This document shows, in pieces, positions 1 to 10,788 of a stretch of 64,000 nt of DNA. The notes below the pieces were generated by a model. That model worked only from the letters and a program-made list of their open reading frames with translations. It made no database searches and was not told the origin of the DNA. The stretch's first letter is position 1; each line of letters starts with the position of its first letter. Position numbers and translations under genes: made by a program. Origin of the DNA: Microbulbifer yueqingensis (GTDB lineage: Bacteria; Pseudomonadota; Gammaproteobacteria; Pseudomonadales; Cellvibrionaceae); NCBI RefSeq assembly GCF_900100355.1, contig NZ_FNFH01000002.1, positions 62,001 to 126,000 of the forward strand, given 5' to 3'.

Positions 1-1
1 C

Positions 2-2656
2 CCGCCGAATGTCACCGGCAGCCTGCACATGGGCCACGGTTTCCAGGAGTCCATCATGGATGCGCTGATCCGCTACCACCGCATGCAGGGGGACAACACC
101 CTGTGGCAGGTGGGCACCGACCACGCAGGTATCGCCACCCAGATGGTGGTCGAACGCCTGCTGGCGGCCGAGGGCAAGGACCGGCATCAACTCGGGCGCG
201 ACAAGTTCATCGAGAAGGTATGGGAGTGGAAGGAGCAGTCCGGTGGCACCATTACCCGCCAGCTGCGCCGCCTGGGCGCCAGCCCGGACTGGTCCCGCGA
301 GCGCTTCACCATGGACGACGGCTTCTACAAGGCGGTACAGGAGGTATTCATCCGCCTGTATGAGGACGGGCTGATCTATCGCGGCAAGCGGCTGGTTAAC
401 TGGGACCCGAAACTGCACACTGCTATTTCGGACCTCGAGGTGCTGAACGAGGAGGAGCAGGGCCACCTGTGGCACTTCCGTTACCCGCTCGCAGACGGCT
501 CCGGCCACCTGGTTGTGGCCACCACCCGCCCGGAGACCATGCTCGGCGACACCGCCGTCGCGGTGCACCCCGAGGATGAGCGCTACCGCGACCTGATCGG
601 CAAGACCATCAGGTTGCCGCTGGCTGAGCGCGACATCCCCATCATCGGCGACGACTATGTCGACCGCGAGTTTGGTACCGGCTGCGTGAAAATCACCCCG
701 GCACACGACTTCAACGATTACGAGATGGGCCAGCGCCACGAGTTGGGGATGATCAATATCCTCGACGCGGACGCCAACCTGAACGATAACGTCCCGGAGA
801 AATACCGCGGCATGGAGCGCTTCGCGGCGCGTCAGCAGGTAGTAGATGACCTGGACGACCTCGGCCTGCTGGAAAAGGTCGAGCCCCACACCCTCAAGGT
901 ACCGCGCGGTGACCGCTCCGGCGTCGTCATCGAGCCCTGGCTCACCGACCAGTGGTATGTCAGGACCCAGCCACTGGCAGAAGAGGCGATCAGCGCGGTC
1001 GAGGATGGCCGCGTCAACTTCGTACCGAAAAACTACGAAAACATGTACTTCTCCTGGATGCGGGACATCCAGGACTGGTGCATTTCCCGGCAACTGTGGT
1101 GGGGCCACCGTATCCCGGCCTGGTATGACGCAGACGGAAATGTCTACGTAGGCCGCAGCGAGGCAGAGGTACGCGAAAAGCACCAGCTGGCAGACGATAT
1201 CGCCCTGCAGCAGGACGACGATGTGCTCGACACCTGGTTCTCATCCGGCCTGTGGACCTTCGGCACCCTCGGCTGGCCCGAGGAAACGCCGGAGCTACAG
1301 GCCTTCCATCCCACCTCCGTGCTGGTGACGGGCTTCGACATCATCTTCTTCTGGGTTGCGCGGATGATGATGCTGACCCTGTATTTCAGGAAGGAAGTGC
1401 CCTTCCACACCGTATATGTGCACGGCCTGGTACGGGACAGCCACGGCCAGAAGATGTCCAAGTCCAAGGGCAATGTACTCGACCCCATCGACCTGATCGA
1501 CGGCATCGACCTGGAAAGCCTGGTGCAGAAGCGCACCACCGGCATGATGCAGCCGCACCTGCGCGACAAGATCGAGAAGCAGACGCGCAAGGAGTTCCCG
1601 GACGGCATCGCCGCCTACGGCACTGACGCGCTGCGCTACACCTACTATTCGCTTGCCTCCACTGGTCGCGATATCAAGTTTGACGTGGGCCGTATCGAGG
1701 GCTTTCGAAACTTCTGCAACAAAATCTGGAACGCCTCCCGCTATGTGCTGCAGAACTGCGAGGGCTACGACTGCGGCCAGGACAACAGCAGCGACTTCGA
1801 GCTGTCGCTGGCAGACCGCTGGATCATCTCCGAGCTCCAGCGCACCGAGCAGACGGTGCGCGAAGCGATGGACAGCTACCGCTTCGACCTGGCCTCGCAG
1901 GCTCTCTACGACTTTGTCTGGAGTGAGTACTGCAGCTGGTACCTGGAGCTCTCCAAACCGGTACTGTGGGACGACTCCGCGTCAGAGGCGGTGAAGAAAG
2001 GGACACGCCGGACACTCATCCGGGTACTGGAGACGATCCTGCGCCTGGCACACCCGCTGATGCCCTTTATCACCGAGGAAATCTGGCAGCGGGTTAAGAA
2101 CCTGGCCGGCCAGAGCGGCGACACAATCATGCTGCAACCCTATCCCGAGCCGGAAGCCCACCGTATCGACAGCGACGCCGAGGCTGCCATCGCCGCACTC
2201 AAGCAGGTGATCGAGGGCGTGCGCAATATCCGTGGCGAGATGAACATCTCCCCGGCCAAGAAGATCCCGCTTATCCTCCGCGGCGGCTCCGATGCCGATC
2301 GCCAGCGACTCGACAGCGCCCGCGCCCTGCTGGCCAAGCTCGCCAGCCTGGAATCCATCAGCTGGATCAACCCGGGCGAGCCGGCCCCCGCGTCAGCGAC
2401 GGCGCTGGCCGGTGATATCGAACTGCTGGTACCGATGGCCGGGCTGATTGACGTGGCCGCGGAGAGCGCGCGCCTGCAGAAGGAGATCGACAAGCTGGAC
2501 AAGGAGCTGCAGCGGGTCGAGGGCAAACTGAACAACCCGAAGTTCGTCGACAAGGCGCCGGCTGAGGTCGTCGCCAAGGAACGCGGCAAGCTAGACGAAA
2601 TGCAAAGTGCCCGCGCCCGACTGCAGCAGCAACTGGAGGAGATTCGCCAGCTCTGA
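2..2656 (+). CDS. valS: Valyl-tRNA synthetase, 5'-truncated by window edge
   Basis: Charges tRNA-Val with valine in the cytoplasm and edits misactivated threonine. The open frame runs in from the window edge. Its first residues read [14 protein letters not shown], the class I HIGH-type signature, so the ATG at 29 is internal and only a few dozen N-terminal residues are missing. The CP1 editing insert follows ([17 protein letters not shown] around nt 520-575). The KMSKS loop (MSKSKGN) is near nt 1455-1475 and the anticodon-binding domain lies in the last third. A C-terminal coiled coil rich in Leu, Lys and Glu (nt 2455-2645) is the usual ValRS tRNA-binding arm. 884 residues are visible against about 950 in the family. 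A rho-independent terminator follows directly. Confidence 0.97.
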   Translation, partial: PPNVTGSLHMGHGFQESIMDALIRYHRMQGDNTLWQVGTDHAGIATQMVVERLLAAEGKDRHQLGRDKFIEKVWEWKEQSGGTITRQLRRLGASPDWSRERFTMDDGFYKAVQEVFIRLYEDGLIYRGKRLVNWDPKLHTAISDLEVLNEEEQGHLWHFRYPLADGSGHLVVATTRPETMLGDTAVAVHPEDERYRDLIGKTIRLPLAERDIPIIGDDYVDREFGTGCVKITPAHDFNDYEMGQRHELGMINILDADANLNDNVPEKYRGMERFAARQQVVDDLDDLGLLEKVEPHTLKVPRGDRSGVVIEPWLTDQWYVRTQPLAEEAISAVEDGRVNFVPKNYENMYFSWMRDIQDWCISRQLWWGHRIPAWYDADGNVYVGRSEAEVREKHQLADDIALQQDDDVLDTWFSSGLWTFGTLGWPEETPELQAFHPTSVLVTGFDIIFFWVARMMMLTLYFRKEVPFHTVYVHGLVRDSHGQKMSKSKGNVLDPIDLIDGIDLESLVQKRTTGMMQPHLRDKIEKQTRKEFPDGIAAYGTDALRYTYYSLASTGRDIKFDVGRIEGFRNFCNKIWNASRYVLQNCEGYDCGQDNSSDFELSLADRWIISELQRTEQTVREAMDSYRFDLASQALYDFVWSEYCSWYLELSKPVLWDDSASEAVKKGTRRTLIRVLETILRLAHPLMPFITEEIWQRVKNLAGQSGDTIMLQPYPEPEAHRIDSDAEAAIAALKQVIEGVRNIRGEMNISPAKKIPLILRGGSDADRQRLDSARALLAKLASLESISWINPGEPAPASATALAGDIELLVPMAGLIDVAAESARLQKEIDKLDKELQRVEGKLNNPKFVDKAPAEVVAKERGKLDEMQSARARLQQQLEEIRQL

Positions 2657-2680
2657 TAGCGGCTCACGCCATTGCCGGAA

Positions 2681-2703
2681 AAAGGGGCCTCGCGCCCCTT
2701 TTT
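2681..2703 (+). terminator. Rho-independent terminator of valS
   Basis: The inverted repeat AAAGGGGC / GCCCCTTT has a 5-nt loop and runs into a T tract. It starts 24 nt after the valS stop codon and separates valS from the complex I operon. Confidence 0.85.
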
Positions 2704-3069
2704 CATTTCCCTCCGCCGGCTGCCCGCCCGGCTTTTTCCTCCCGCCCCCAGGTCTGTCGCCTAAAATCACAGAATCCCCATGAATAAGAAAGCAACATGT
2801 AAGAAGTAATCGTTCCAGCCGTTTACTGGCGCTAATCCTCTCCAGCATTTATATAACTGGCAGCGCATTAAAAAATTGCGGCACCAGACCATGCCGTTTC
2901 TTTGCGGGAAACCCAGACATAAATGATAAGGGGTCCCGGCATCCAGCGGGCAACCGCTCTGACAGCGCAAATTTCCACTTGTCTCCGAGGTTTGGCAGTG
3001 ACAACCAGGTGGTTTCAGTGATGAACCGCGGGCGAGGTTGTGCCCGCCGGGATAACGGGGAGAACCAGC
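2704..3069 (+). other. Upstream region of the nuo operon
   Basis: This is a 366-bp gap with no convincing gene. It must hold the nuo promoter. The best candidate by eye is TTGCGG (2902-2907), a 17-nt spacer and GATAAG (2925-2930), a weak match that would give a leader of about 130 nt. A small hairpin (AGCGG gcaa CCGCT) lies near 2945-2958, and TTGTC (2979) / GACAA (3000) form a short dyad. No FNR-type TTGAT-N4-ATCAA site was seen. Confidence 0.3.
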
Positions 3070-3504
3070 TTGAATCCCGCAGACCAGGCCGACCCGCAAA
3101 TCTGGATGCTGCTTGTCTACGGCATCGCCGTTGTCGCACTAATCGGCATCATGCTGGGCCTGTCCTACGTGCTCGGCCAGCGACGCCGCGACAGCGCCAC
3201 CGACGAACCCTATGAATGCGGCATCATATCTCAGGGCAGCGCCCGGCTCCGTATTTCGGTCTCTTACTACCTGGTTGCAATTCTTTTTATCGTCTTCGAC
3301 CTCGAGGCGATCTACCTCTTCAGCTGGGCGATCGCCTTCCGGGAAACCGGGATCACCGGCTTCGTGGAAGCGACCGTCTTTATCGTGATCCTCGCCGTGG
3401 GGCTGCTCTACCTCTGGCGACTGGGGGCGCTCGAGTGGGGCAGCAAACAGCTCAGCCTGTTGCAGAAGGAGGAGACACAGCGTGCAAAGAATATCTCCGG
3501 ATAG
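3070..3504 (+). CDS. nuoA: NADH-quinone oxidoreductase subunit A
   Basis: Small membrane subunit of proton-pumping complex I, at the junction between the hydrophilic and membrane arms. Three hydrophobic helices are visible. The conserved loop ends in YECGIISQGSARLRISVSYY and is followed by FDLEAIYLF, both family hallmarks. The start is set at the TTG at 3070, which has a strong GGGGAGA ribosome site 6 nt upstream and gives 144 residues (E. coli 147). An in-frame GTG at 3040 is possible but has no good ribosome site. First gene of nuoA-N, 9 nt before nuoB. Confidence 0.95.
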   Translation: MNPADQADPQIWMLLVYGIAVVALIGIMLGLSYVLGQRRRDSATDEPYECGIISQGSARLRISVSYYLVAILFIVFDLEAIYLFSWAIAFRETGITGFVEATVFIVILAVGLLYLWRLGALEWGSKQLSLLQKEETQRAKNISG

Positions 3505-3513
3505 GTGGAACCC

Positions 3514-4170
3514 ATGCGTTGGCAGCTGAGCCGGGCAGAACAGAGTGACAACCTGATCGCAGCCGACCAGGCACGATCAGATGGCGAGGTTTTTTCCGAA
3601 GAAGTCCGGAAAAACATCCTCCTCACCAAACTCGAGGACCTGGTGGCCTGGGGCCAGGCCAACTCGCTGTGGCCGTTCAATTTTGGCCTCTCGTGCTGTT
3701 ACGTGGAAATGGCCACGGCCTTCACCAGTCGACACGATATTTCCCGCTTCGGCTCCGAGGTGATCCGCGCAACGCCGCGCCAGGCAGACCTGATTGTCAT
3801 CTCCGGCACCGTCTTCCTGAAGATGGCACCGGTAATACAGCGACTCTATGAGCAGATGATGGAGCCGCGCTGGGTGATTTCGATGGGCTCATGCGCAAAT
3901 TCCGGCGGCATGTATGACATTTACAGTGTGGTCCAGGGCGTAGACCGGTTCCTGCCGGTGGATGTGTACGTGCCCGGCTGCCCACCCCGGCCGGAGGCGT
4001 TGATGCAGGGGCTGATGCTGCTGCAGGAATCCATCAAATCCCAGCGCCGCCCGCTGAGCTGGATAATCGATGAACAGGGCCCACGCCCGGTGCCGAAACC
4101 GAGCCAGCGCGATATTCACCGGGAGGAACGCATGCGCGCAGACAAACTGCGGGCACCGGACACAGTCTGA
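3514..4170 (+). CDS. nuoB: NADH-quinone oxidoreductase subunit B
   Basis: Carries the terminal [4Fe-4S] cluster N2, which passes electrons to quinone. The N2 ligands are visible as the adjacent cysteine pair in [10 protein letters not shown], the cysteine of [19 protein letters not shown] and that of [10 protein letters not shown]. The ATG at 3514 has AGGTGG 5 nt upstream, so it is preferred over the in-frame GTG at 3505. It gives 218 residues (E. coli 220). The match to E. coli NuoB continues almost to the C-terminus. 54 nt before nuoCD. Confidence 0.97.
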   Translation: MRWQLSRAEQSDNLIAADQARSDGEVFSEEVRKNILLTKLEDLVAWGQANSLWPFNFGLSCCYVEMATAFTSRHDISRFGSEVIRATPRQADLIVISGTVFLKMAPVIQRLYEQMMEPRWVISMGSCANSGGMYDIYSVVQGVDRFLPVDVYVPGCPPRPEALMQGLMLLQESIKSQRRPLSWIIDEQGPRPVPKPSQRDIHREERMRADKLRAPDTV

Positions 4171-4224
4171 GCGCCAGTCACTTGGTGCGAGCGCACAGGC
4201 CGGGCATAACAACAGGAAAACCCT

Positions 4225-6030
4225 ATGAACGGTGTGATCGCAAAGAGCGTTTACCAGGCCAGCCCTTACCGGGAGGCAGCTGAGGCCTTCGTCGCCGACC
4301 TCGAGCGCGAGCACAGCCTGCACAGCTACTGGTTGCAGCCGGACTGCCCCGACCAGCCGACCCTGTGGGTGGGACAGGATAACCTGCTGCCATTCCTGCG
4401 TTTTCTCAAGTACGAGATCTCTCGTCCGTTCAGCATGCTCTACGACCTCAGCGCCATTGACGAGCGACTGAGGATAAATCGCGGTGACGGTGCCTCTGAA
4501 CAGCCGCAGAGCGACTTCACCCTGGTATATCACCTGCTGTCACTGTCCCGCGACCTGTTTATCCGCGTAAAGCTGGCGTTGCCGGAGTCCCGACTCTCCG
4601 CCCCTTCCGTCACCTCCATCTGGGCCAACGCCAACTGGTACGAGCGCGAAGTATGGGACCTGTTCGGTATCGGGTTCGACGGACACCCCAACCTGCGGCG
4701 TATCATGATGCCGCAGACCTGGCAGGGCCACCCACTGCGCAAGGACCACCACGCCCGCGCGACCGAAGTGGAACCCTTCTCCCTCCCGCCCGAAAAACAG
4801 CGCCGTGAACAGGAAGCACTGTTATTCAGGCCAGAGGAGTGGGGCATGGCCCGCGCCAGCGACAGTGCCGAGTTCATGTTCCTGAACCTGGGGCCCAACC
4901 ACCCGAGCGTCCATGGCGTCTTCCGGGTCGCCCTGCAGCTCGACGGCGAGAAGATCGTCGATGCAGTGCCGGATATCGGTTACCACCACCGTGGTGCGGA
5001 AAAAATGGCGGAGCGCCAGGCCTGGCACACATATATTCCCTATACCGACCGGGTCGATTACCTCGGCGGGGTCATGAATAACCTGCCCTATGTGCTGGCC
5101 CTGGAGCAACTCGCCGGCATTGATGTACCCCCGCGCGCCCAGACCATTCGTGTGATGATGTGCGAATTGTTCCGCATCGCCAGCCACCTCGTCTTCTACG
5201 GTACTTTCGCCCAGGACGTGGGACAGATGTCACCGGTTTTTTACATGTTTGCGGACCGCGAAAGGTTGTTCGGCATTGTCGAGGCCATCACCGGCGGCCG
5301 CATGCACCCCGCCTGGTTCCGGATCGGCGGAGTGGCCCAGGACCTGCCCGAGGGCTGGGAGCGGATGATCCGGGAATTCCTCGACTACATGCCCGCACGC
5401 CTGCGTGAGTATGACGGCATGGTGATCAGCAACCGTGTGTTGCAAAAGCGCACCCGCGGAATTGGAGTCTACGACCGCAATGAGGCGCTGGAGTGGGGCA
5501 TTACCGGCCCCGGCCTCCGGGCCACCGGCTTCGAGTGGGACCTGCGGAAGCAGCGCCCCTATTCCGGCTACGAGCAATTCGAATTTGATATCCCCACTTT
5601 TGACGGGGGCGACTGCTTCGACCGCTGCCGGGTGCGAGTGGAAGAGATCCGCCAGAGCCTGCGTATCATCCGCCAGTGCCTGGACAATATGCCCGGCGGC
5701 GCCTACAAGTCCGACCACCGGCTGACCACGCCTCCCGTGAAGGGGCGCACCATGCGCGACATCGAGACACTCATCCAGCATTTCGTCAACAACAGCTGGG
5801 GACCGGTAATGCCCGCCGGGGAAACCTGTTTCCCGGTCGAGGCCACCAAGGGCCTGAACAGTTACCAGATCGTCAGCGACGGCGGCACCAATTCTTACCG
5901 CACCAGAATAAGAACACCATCCTTCCCGCATTTGCAGATGATACCGCTGATGTCGCGCGGCCTGATGGTGGCAGACCTTATCGCCATTATTGCCAGCATC
6001 GATTTCGTGATGGCGGATGTCGACCGATAG
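4225..6030 (+). CDS. nuoCD: NADH-quinone oxidoreductase subunit CD (fused)
   Basis: NuoC and NuoD are joined in one 601-residue chain, as in E. coli (600). The N-terminal third is the NuoC (30-kDa) part, ending with the motif around [21 protein letters not shown]. The NuoD (49-kDa) part begins near [14 protein letters not shown] and contains the [12 protein letters not shown] segment, whose histidine lies in the quinone pocket. It acts in the peripheral arm next to NuoB. The C-terminal residues match the family ending ([12 protein letters not shown]). The stop is 19 nt before the nuoE start. Confidence 0.97.
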   Translation: MNGVIAKSVYQASPYREAAEAFVADLEREHSLHSYWLQPDCPDQPTLWVGQDNLLPFLRFLKYEISRPFSMLYDLSAIDERLRINRGDGASEQPQSDFTLVYHLLSLSRDLFIRVKLALPESRLSAPSVTSIWANANWYEREVWDLFGIGFDGHPNLRRIMMPQTWQGHPLRKDHHARATEVEPFSLPPEKQRREQEALLFRPEEWGMARASDSAEFMFLNLGPNHPSVHGVFRVALQLDGEKIVDAVPDIGYHHRGAEKMAERQAWHTYIPYTDRVDYLGGVMNNLPYVLALEQLAGIDVPPRAQTIRVMMCELFRIASHLVFYGTFAQDVGQMSPVFYMFADRERLFGIVEAITGGRMHPAWFRIGGVAQDLPEGWERMIREFLDYMPARLREYDGMVISNRVLQKRTRGIGVYDRNEALEWGITGPGLRATGFEWDLRKQRPYSGYEQFEFDIPTFDGGDCFDRCRVRVEEIRQSLRIIRQCLDNMPGGAYKSDHRLTTPPVKGRTMRDIETLIQHFVNNSWGPVMPAGETCFPVEATKGLNSYQIVSDGGTNSYRTRIRTPSFPHLQMIPLMSRGLMVADLIAIIASIDFVMADVDR

Positions 6031-6049
6031 CGAGGGTAGGGGAAAACCG

Positions 6050-6616
6050 ATGTCGAGTACTACTGCAGCGGACACGATTGAAGTAATGGAGCATGACGAT
6101 ACCTGCCCGCGCATCGGCGGGAGCAAACTTACCGCAGAAGAAAAGCGCGAAATCGATCGCGAGTTCGCCTACTACGAGGACAAGGGCTCGGTGGGACTGG
6201 AAGCCCTGCGGCTGGTGCAGAGACACCGGGGCTGGATCTCCGACGAAACCCTGTATGCCATCTCTGATTACCTGGGGATATCGCCGACCCAGCTGGAGAG
6301 CATAGCCACCTGTTACCAGATGATATTCCGCCAGCCGGTTGGCCAGGAGGTGCTGTTCCTGTGCAAAAGCTCCAGCTGCTGGATTATGGGTTGCGAGAGA
6401 CTACAGCACCACCTGCAACAGAAACTACAGATCGCACCCGGCGAAACCACCAGTGACGGGATGTTCACATTGCTGGAAACGCCCTGCCTCGGCGATTGCG
6501 ACAAGGCACCGGTCATGATGGTGGGCGAGGAAATGCACCGTCACCTCACAGAAGAAAAGCTCGACGAACTCATTCTGGAAAAGAAAAGCCACAATGTTGA
6601 CCAATCCGCTGACTAA
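6050..6616 (+). CDS. nuoE: NADH-quinone oxidoreductase subunit E
   Basis: Thioredoxin-fold subunit of the NADH dehydrogenase module, carrying the off-pathway [2Fe-2S] cluster N1a. The ligands appear as CKSSSC (C-X4-C) and CLGDC (C-X3-C). The ATG at 6050 has TAGGGGAAA upstream and is preferred. An in-frame ATG at 6017, inside the end of nuoCD, would add 11 residues. The product is 188 residues, somewhat longer than E. coli NuoE (166) at the N-terminus. The 3' end overlaps nuoF by 23 nt, suggesting translational coupling. Confidence 0.95.
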   Translation: MSSTTAADTIEVMEHDDTCPRIGGSKLTAEEKREIDREFAYYEDKGSVGLEALRLVQRHRGWISDETLYAISDYLGISPTQLESIATCYQMIFRQPVGQEVLFLCKSSSCWIMGCERLQHHLQQKLQIAPGETTSDGMFTLLETPCLGDCDKAPVMMVGEEMHRHLTEEKLDELILEKKSHNVDQSAD

Positions 6617-7898
6617 AAATATCGGCGCAGACAATACCGCCGCAGATATCGGCCGCTATCGGGAAAATGGCGGTTATCGCGGCTGGCGCAAAGCGCTACA
6701 GATGTCACCGGCAGACATCATTGAAATGGTACAGGAAGCAGGCCTCCGTGGCCGCGGGGGTGCCGGGTTCAACACCGGCCTGAAGTGGAGCTTTGTTCCC
6801 CAGGGCGAGGATGCGCCTGCGGTGAGGTACCTGGTCTGCAACGCAGATGAAATGGAACCGGGGACCTTCAAGGACCGGCTACTGATGGAGCGCGACCCGC
6901 ACCTCCTGCTGGAGGGCATGGCCATTGCCGCGTTCGCGATCGGCGCCAGGCGTGCGTACATATTTATCCGGGGGGAATACCACCTGGCCGCCGCCCGCCT
7001 CGAAAACGCGATAGAAGAGGCACGTCGGGAACAACTGATAGGCGACAGTATCCCGGACACCGACTTCCAGCTGCACATCCACGTACACCGCAGCGCGGGC
7101 AACTATATCTGCGGCGAGGAAACTGCACTGCTGAACGCGCTCGAGGGACAACGGGCGATTCCGCGCACAAAGCCGCCCTTCCCGCAAGTCAGCGGCCTGT
7201 GGGGCAAGCCCACCGTGGTCAACAACGTGGAGACCCTCTGCAATATTCCCCACCTGCTGGACCTGGGCGTCGACTGGTACAAAAACCTGGGCCGGGCGGA
7301 CGACAGCGGCACCAAGGTTTTCGGGGTCAGTGGCCGGGTCAGGAACCCCGGGGCCTGGGAACTGCCGATGGGCACTCCAATCCGGGAGATTATCGAGCAG
7401 CACGCCGGCGGCATGCGCGACGGGGTGAAGCTGCGTGGACTTCTGCCCGGCGGCGGCTCCACTGATTTCCTGGGGCCGGACCAACTGGACCTGCCCATGG
7501 ACTACGACACCATTGGCAAGGCCGGGAGCCGGATGGGAACAGGCACGATTACGATACTGGACGACCATACCTGCCCGGTCGGCCTGGTGCTGAACCTGTC
7601 CCGCTTTTTCGCCCGGGAGTCCTGTGGCTGGTGCACGCCGTGTCGCGACGGCCTGCCCTGGATAGTGACGATCCTGGAGCGCATTGAGCGAGGTGACGGA
7701 CAACCCGGGGACCTGGACCTGCTACGCGAACAGGCACAGCGCATGGGGCCGGGCAACACCTTCTGCGCGCTGGCGCCTGGCGCGGCCGCACCCATCCAGA
7801 GTGCGCTCAAGCTTTTTGAACAGGATTTCGTCCAGCACCTGACCCGCGGCTGCTGCCCCTATGCCCAGGAGCAGCAGCGCGTGGCACAGGCAGTTTAG
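6594..7898 (+). CDS. nuoF: NADH-quinone oxidoreductase subunit F
   Basis: NADH-binding flavoprotein that oxidises NADH with FMN and feeds cluster N3. The FMN/NADH glycine-rich motif GLRGRGGAGFNTGLKW lies near the N-terminus. The family segment around SAGNYICGEETALLNALEG lies mid-protein. The N3 ligands are in ESCGWCTPCRDG plus the cysteine of NTFCALAPG. At 434 residues it is close to E. coli NuoF (445). The start overlaps nuoE by 23 nt. Confidence 0.97.
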   Translation: MLTNPLTKNIGADNTAADIGRYRENGGYRGWRKALQMSPADIIEMVQEAGLRGRGGAGFNTGLKWSFVPQGEDAPAVRYLVCNADEMEPGTFKDRLLMERDPHLLLEGMAIAAFAIGARRAYIFIRGEYHLAAARLENAIEEARREQLIGDSIPDTDFQLHIHVHRSAGNYICGEETALLNALEGQRAIPRTKPPFPQVSGLWGKPTVVNNVETLCNIPHLLDLGVDWYKNLGRADDSGTKVFGVSGRVRNPGAWELPMGTPIREIIEQHAGGMRDGVKLRGLLPGGGSTDFLGPDQLDLPMDYDTIGKAGSRMGTGTITILDDHTCPVGLVLNLSRFFARESCGWCTPCRDGLPWIVTILERIERGDGQPGDLDLLREQAQRMGPGNTFCALAPGAAAPIQSALKLFEQDFVQHLTRGCCPYAQEQQRVAQAV

Positions 7899-7923
7899 GA
7901 CAAGGCCAGGGGAGCCTCGACAG

Positions 7924-10788
7924 ATGCCGAAGATCACCATAGACGGCAAGCACTACGAAGTTGACGGCGAGCAGAACCTGCTGGGCACTTGCCTCTCACT
8001 GGGGTTAAACCTGCCCTACTTCTGCTGGCACCCTGCCATGGGCTCGGTGGGTGCCTGCCGCCAGTGTGCCATCGTCGAGTACAAGGATGCCGATGACGAT
8101 GACGATGACGGCAAACTGGTAATGGGCTGTATGACCCCGGTAAAGGACGGTGGAATCTATAGCATCGGTGCGGAAACGGCACGGGAGTTTCGCGGTGGCA
8201 TCATTGAGGACCTGATGACCAACCATCCCCACGACTGCCCGGTGTGCGAGGAGGGGGGAGAATGCCACCTGCAGGATATGACCGAGATGTCCGGTCATAC
8301 CTATCGCCGCTTCCGGGGACTCAAGCGCACGCATCGCAACCAGTACCTGGGTCCCTTTATCAATCATGAGATGAACCGCTGCATCGCCTGCTACCGCTGT
8401 GTGCGTTTTTATCGCGATTACGCCGGTGGCGACGATCTCGACGCACTGGGGCGCAACAACCAGGTCTACTTCGGACGCCAGTGCGACGGCAGGCTGGAAA
8501 GCGGCTTCAGTGGCAACCTCGTGGAAGTCTGCCCCACCGGCGTATTCACCGACCAGACCTTCAGCAGGCACTTCGTGCGCAAGTGGGACCTGCAGACGGC
8601 GCCATCGATCTGCGAGCACTGCGCGGTCGGTTGCAACACGGCCCCCGGTGCCCGCCATGACTTCAGCGGCCACGGGGAGAACCTGCGCCGGGTAGTCAAC
8701 TTCTACAACCGGGATATCAACGGCTACTTCATCTGCGACCGGGGACGGTTCGGTTACGAATATGCCAACAGCGACAGGCGCATCAAGCGTGTGCTGGTCG
8801 CGCGGCGCGAGGAGATAATCGGCTCAACTGCAGGGAGAGGGGACAGGCTTCACCGCGAGGTAGAGCCACCTGCCGCGCTCGAACTGCTGGCTGGCAGTAT
8901 CCTGGAGGCCCACCGGGGACAGAGGCAGCTGATAGGCATCGGCTCTCCGCGAACCTCACTCGAAAACAATTTCGCCTTGCGCCAGCTCGTGGGCGCAAGC
9001 AACTTCTACTCAGGCCTCGATGCCCGCGAGCTGGGGTTATTGCAACGGCTGGACCGCATACAGCGCGACCCACGGATTCACTCTCCCACAATCCCGGAAA
9101 TTGAGAACGCTGATGCAGTCCTGGTCCTGGATGAGGATATCTCGCGTACCGCGCCGCGAATTGCGCTGGCGCTGCGCCAGGCTGCCCGGAACCGCCAGAA
9201 GGCACACGCACAGAGCCTCAAAATCCCCCTGTGGCAGGATGCTTCAGTGCGCCAGCTTCGCGGTGAGGCTTCACCAATATTTATCGTCGGCAGCCGCGCA
9301 TCGTATTTCCTTGGCGATATCGCACAGGAGAACTGCCTCGCCACCCCCGCTGACACCGCCCTTTTCGCCGACCGGGTCGCCTCGCTGGTGGCGGGCAGGG
9401 ACGCCGCAGAATACCCGCTACCAGATGAATTGCTCCAGTTGTCAGAGCGAGTGGCAGATACCCTGAAAAACGCCACGCGCCCGCTGGTGATTTCGGGCTG
9501 CGGCAGTCTGGATCAGGATATCCTCGCCGCCGCCGGCAAGGTGGCTGCCTGCCTGGGCGAAGCCACAGGAACGCCCTGCGCCACCTACCTGGCCTGCCCG
9601 GAGGCCAATAGCCTGGGATTGGCGCAGCTCTTTCCGGAGGAAGAGGGCAGTCTCGACCACCTGTTGCAATACCTGGCGCAGCGGCAGCCGGAGTCTCCCC
9701 CGGTATCACTACTACTGCTCGAGAACGACCTCTACCGACGGATGCCGGCGGAATCGGTTGAAACACTCTTCGACTCTGCCGCTGAGCTGATCCTGCTCGA
9801 CACCTTGTTCCAGCCTTGTAGCCGGCGCGCCGACCTGGTCTTCCCTGCTGCCGCCACCCCCGAGTCGCAAGGCAGCTTCGTCAACAGTGCAGGAGCCATG
9901 CAAAGGTATTACGCCGTTTACGAGGGAGCGGGCTATATCCAGGAGAGCTGGCGCTGGCTGGTGGACGCGGTCAATGCGCCCGCCTGCCGCGAGCTGAGCA
10001 ATGAGAGCCCCGCCGCCGCGCTGCGCGAGTGGGAGCACTCGCACGACGTTACTGAGGCCATTGCCCGCACTGTGCCCGGGTTAACCCGCCTGAGTGAAGT
10101 CGGTCCGGGCGAGGACTTCCGCATCGAGGGCATGAAAGTCGCACGGCAGAGCCACCGGGCCAGTGGCCGGACCGCCAACCGCGCCGACCAGCGCGTCGCG
10201 GAGCGCCCGCCCCACCAGGATCCCGACTCCCCCTTCACCTTCACCATGGAGGGGATCCAGTATGCCGGGGCATCGCCCCTGCAGGCCAATATCTGGTCTC
10301 CTGGCTGGAACTCCAATCAGGCAATACACAAATTCCAGCAAGGCATCGGCGGACGCCGCGAGGGCGGCGACGGAAATCTGGTGATGGATCGAATTGCGGG
10401 CGAAATGCCTGCGTGGGATGCACCAGCCACCGCCGCGAGCGCTTCCCCCCATCAGCCCGGTGAGTTTCGACTGGTACCGGTTTACCGGCTGTTCGGTTCA
10501 GGCGAGCTCAGTAACTACAGTCCTTCGATCGCTGAGCTTGCCGGGAAACCTCTGATCCAGGTCAGCCAGCCGGATGCATCGGCATTCAATATTGAAAGTG
10601 GTGCAATCCTGCACTTGCAACTTGAATCGGGCGAGCTCGCACTGGAGGCAGCCGTTTCGGATGAAATGGCTGTCGGGGTCCTGGGTATCCCACGGGGTCT
10701 CAAAGACGCACCGGAACTGAATTCGCTCCTGCCCGCGACCGCGTCCGTATCACGAGTCGAACAGCCGGCCCAGGAAGAGGAAATATGA
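7924..10788 (+). CDS. nuoG: NADH-quinone oxidoreductase subunit G
   Basis: Largest peripheral-arm subunit, a chain of Fe-S clusters followed by a molybdopterin-oxidoreductase-like fold. The [2Fe-2S] N1b cysteines are C34, C45, C48 and C69. N5 uses a His plus C105, C108 and C114. N4 uses C153, C156, C159 and C203. The N7 motif (C230, C233, C237 and the cysteine of FICDRGRFGY) is kept. The ATG at 7924 has GGGGAG upstream, and family homology starts there; an upstream in-frame ATG at 7861 lies inside nuoF. At 954 residues it is longer than E. coli NuoG (about 908). An odd six-Asp run (D57-D62) sits between N1b cysteines. It overlaps nuoH by ATGA. Confidence 0.96.
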   Translation: MPKITIDGKHYEVDGEQNLLGTCLSLGLNLPYFCWHPAMGSVGACRQCAIVEYKDADDDDDDGKLVMGCMTPVKDGGIYSIGAETAREFRGGIIEDLMTNHPHDCPVCEEGGECHLQDMTEMSGHTYRRFRGLKRTHRNQYLGPFINHEMNRCIACYRCVRFYRDYAGGDDLDALGRNNQVYFGRQCDGRLESGFSGNLVEVCPTGVFTDQTFSRHFVRKWDLQTAPSICEHCAVGCNTAPGARHDFSGHGENLRRVVNFYNRDINGYFICDRGRFGYEYANSDRRIKRVLVARREEIIGSTAGRGDRLHREVEPPAALELLAGSILEAHRGQRQLIGIGSPRTSLENNFALRQLVGASNFYSGLDARELGLLQRLDRIQRDPRIHSPTIPEIENADAVLVLDEDISRTAPRIALALRQAARNRQKAHAQSLKIPLWQDASVRQLRGEASPIFIVGSRASYFLGDIAQENCLATPADTALFADRVASLVAGRDAAEYPLPDELLQLSERVADTLKNATRPLVISGCGSLDQDILAAAGKVAACLGEATGTPCATYLACPEANSLGLAQLFPEEEGSLDHLLQYLAQRQPESPPVSLLLLENDLYRRMPAESVETLFDSAAELILLDTLFQPCSRRADLVFPAAATPESQGSFVNSAGAMQRYYAVYEGAGYIQESWRWLVDAVNAPACRELSNESPAAALREWEHSHDVTEAIARTVPGLTRLSEVGPGEDFRIEGMKVARQSHRASGRTANRADQRVAERPPHQDPDSPFTFTMEGIQYAGASPLQANIWSPGWNSNQAIHKFQQGIGGRREGGDGNLVMDRIAGEMPAWDAPATAASASPHQPGEFRLVPVYRLFGSGELSNYSPSIAELAGKPLIQVSQPDASAFNIESGAILHLQLESGELALEAAVSDEMAVGVLGIPRGLKDAPELNSLLPATASVSRVEQPAQEEEI

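Noticed and set aside
2704-3069. FNR or ArcA control site before nuo
   Set aside because: No good match to the FNR dyad was found, and the TTGTC/GACAA pair is too short and too far apart.
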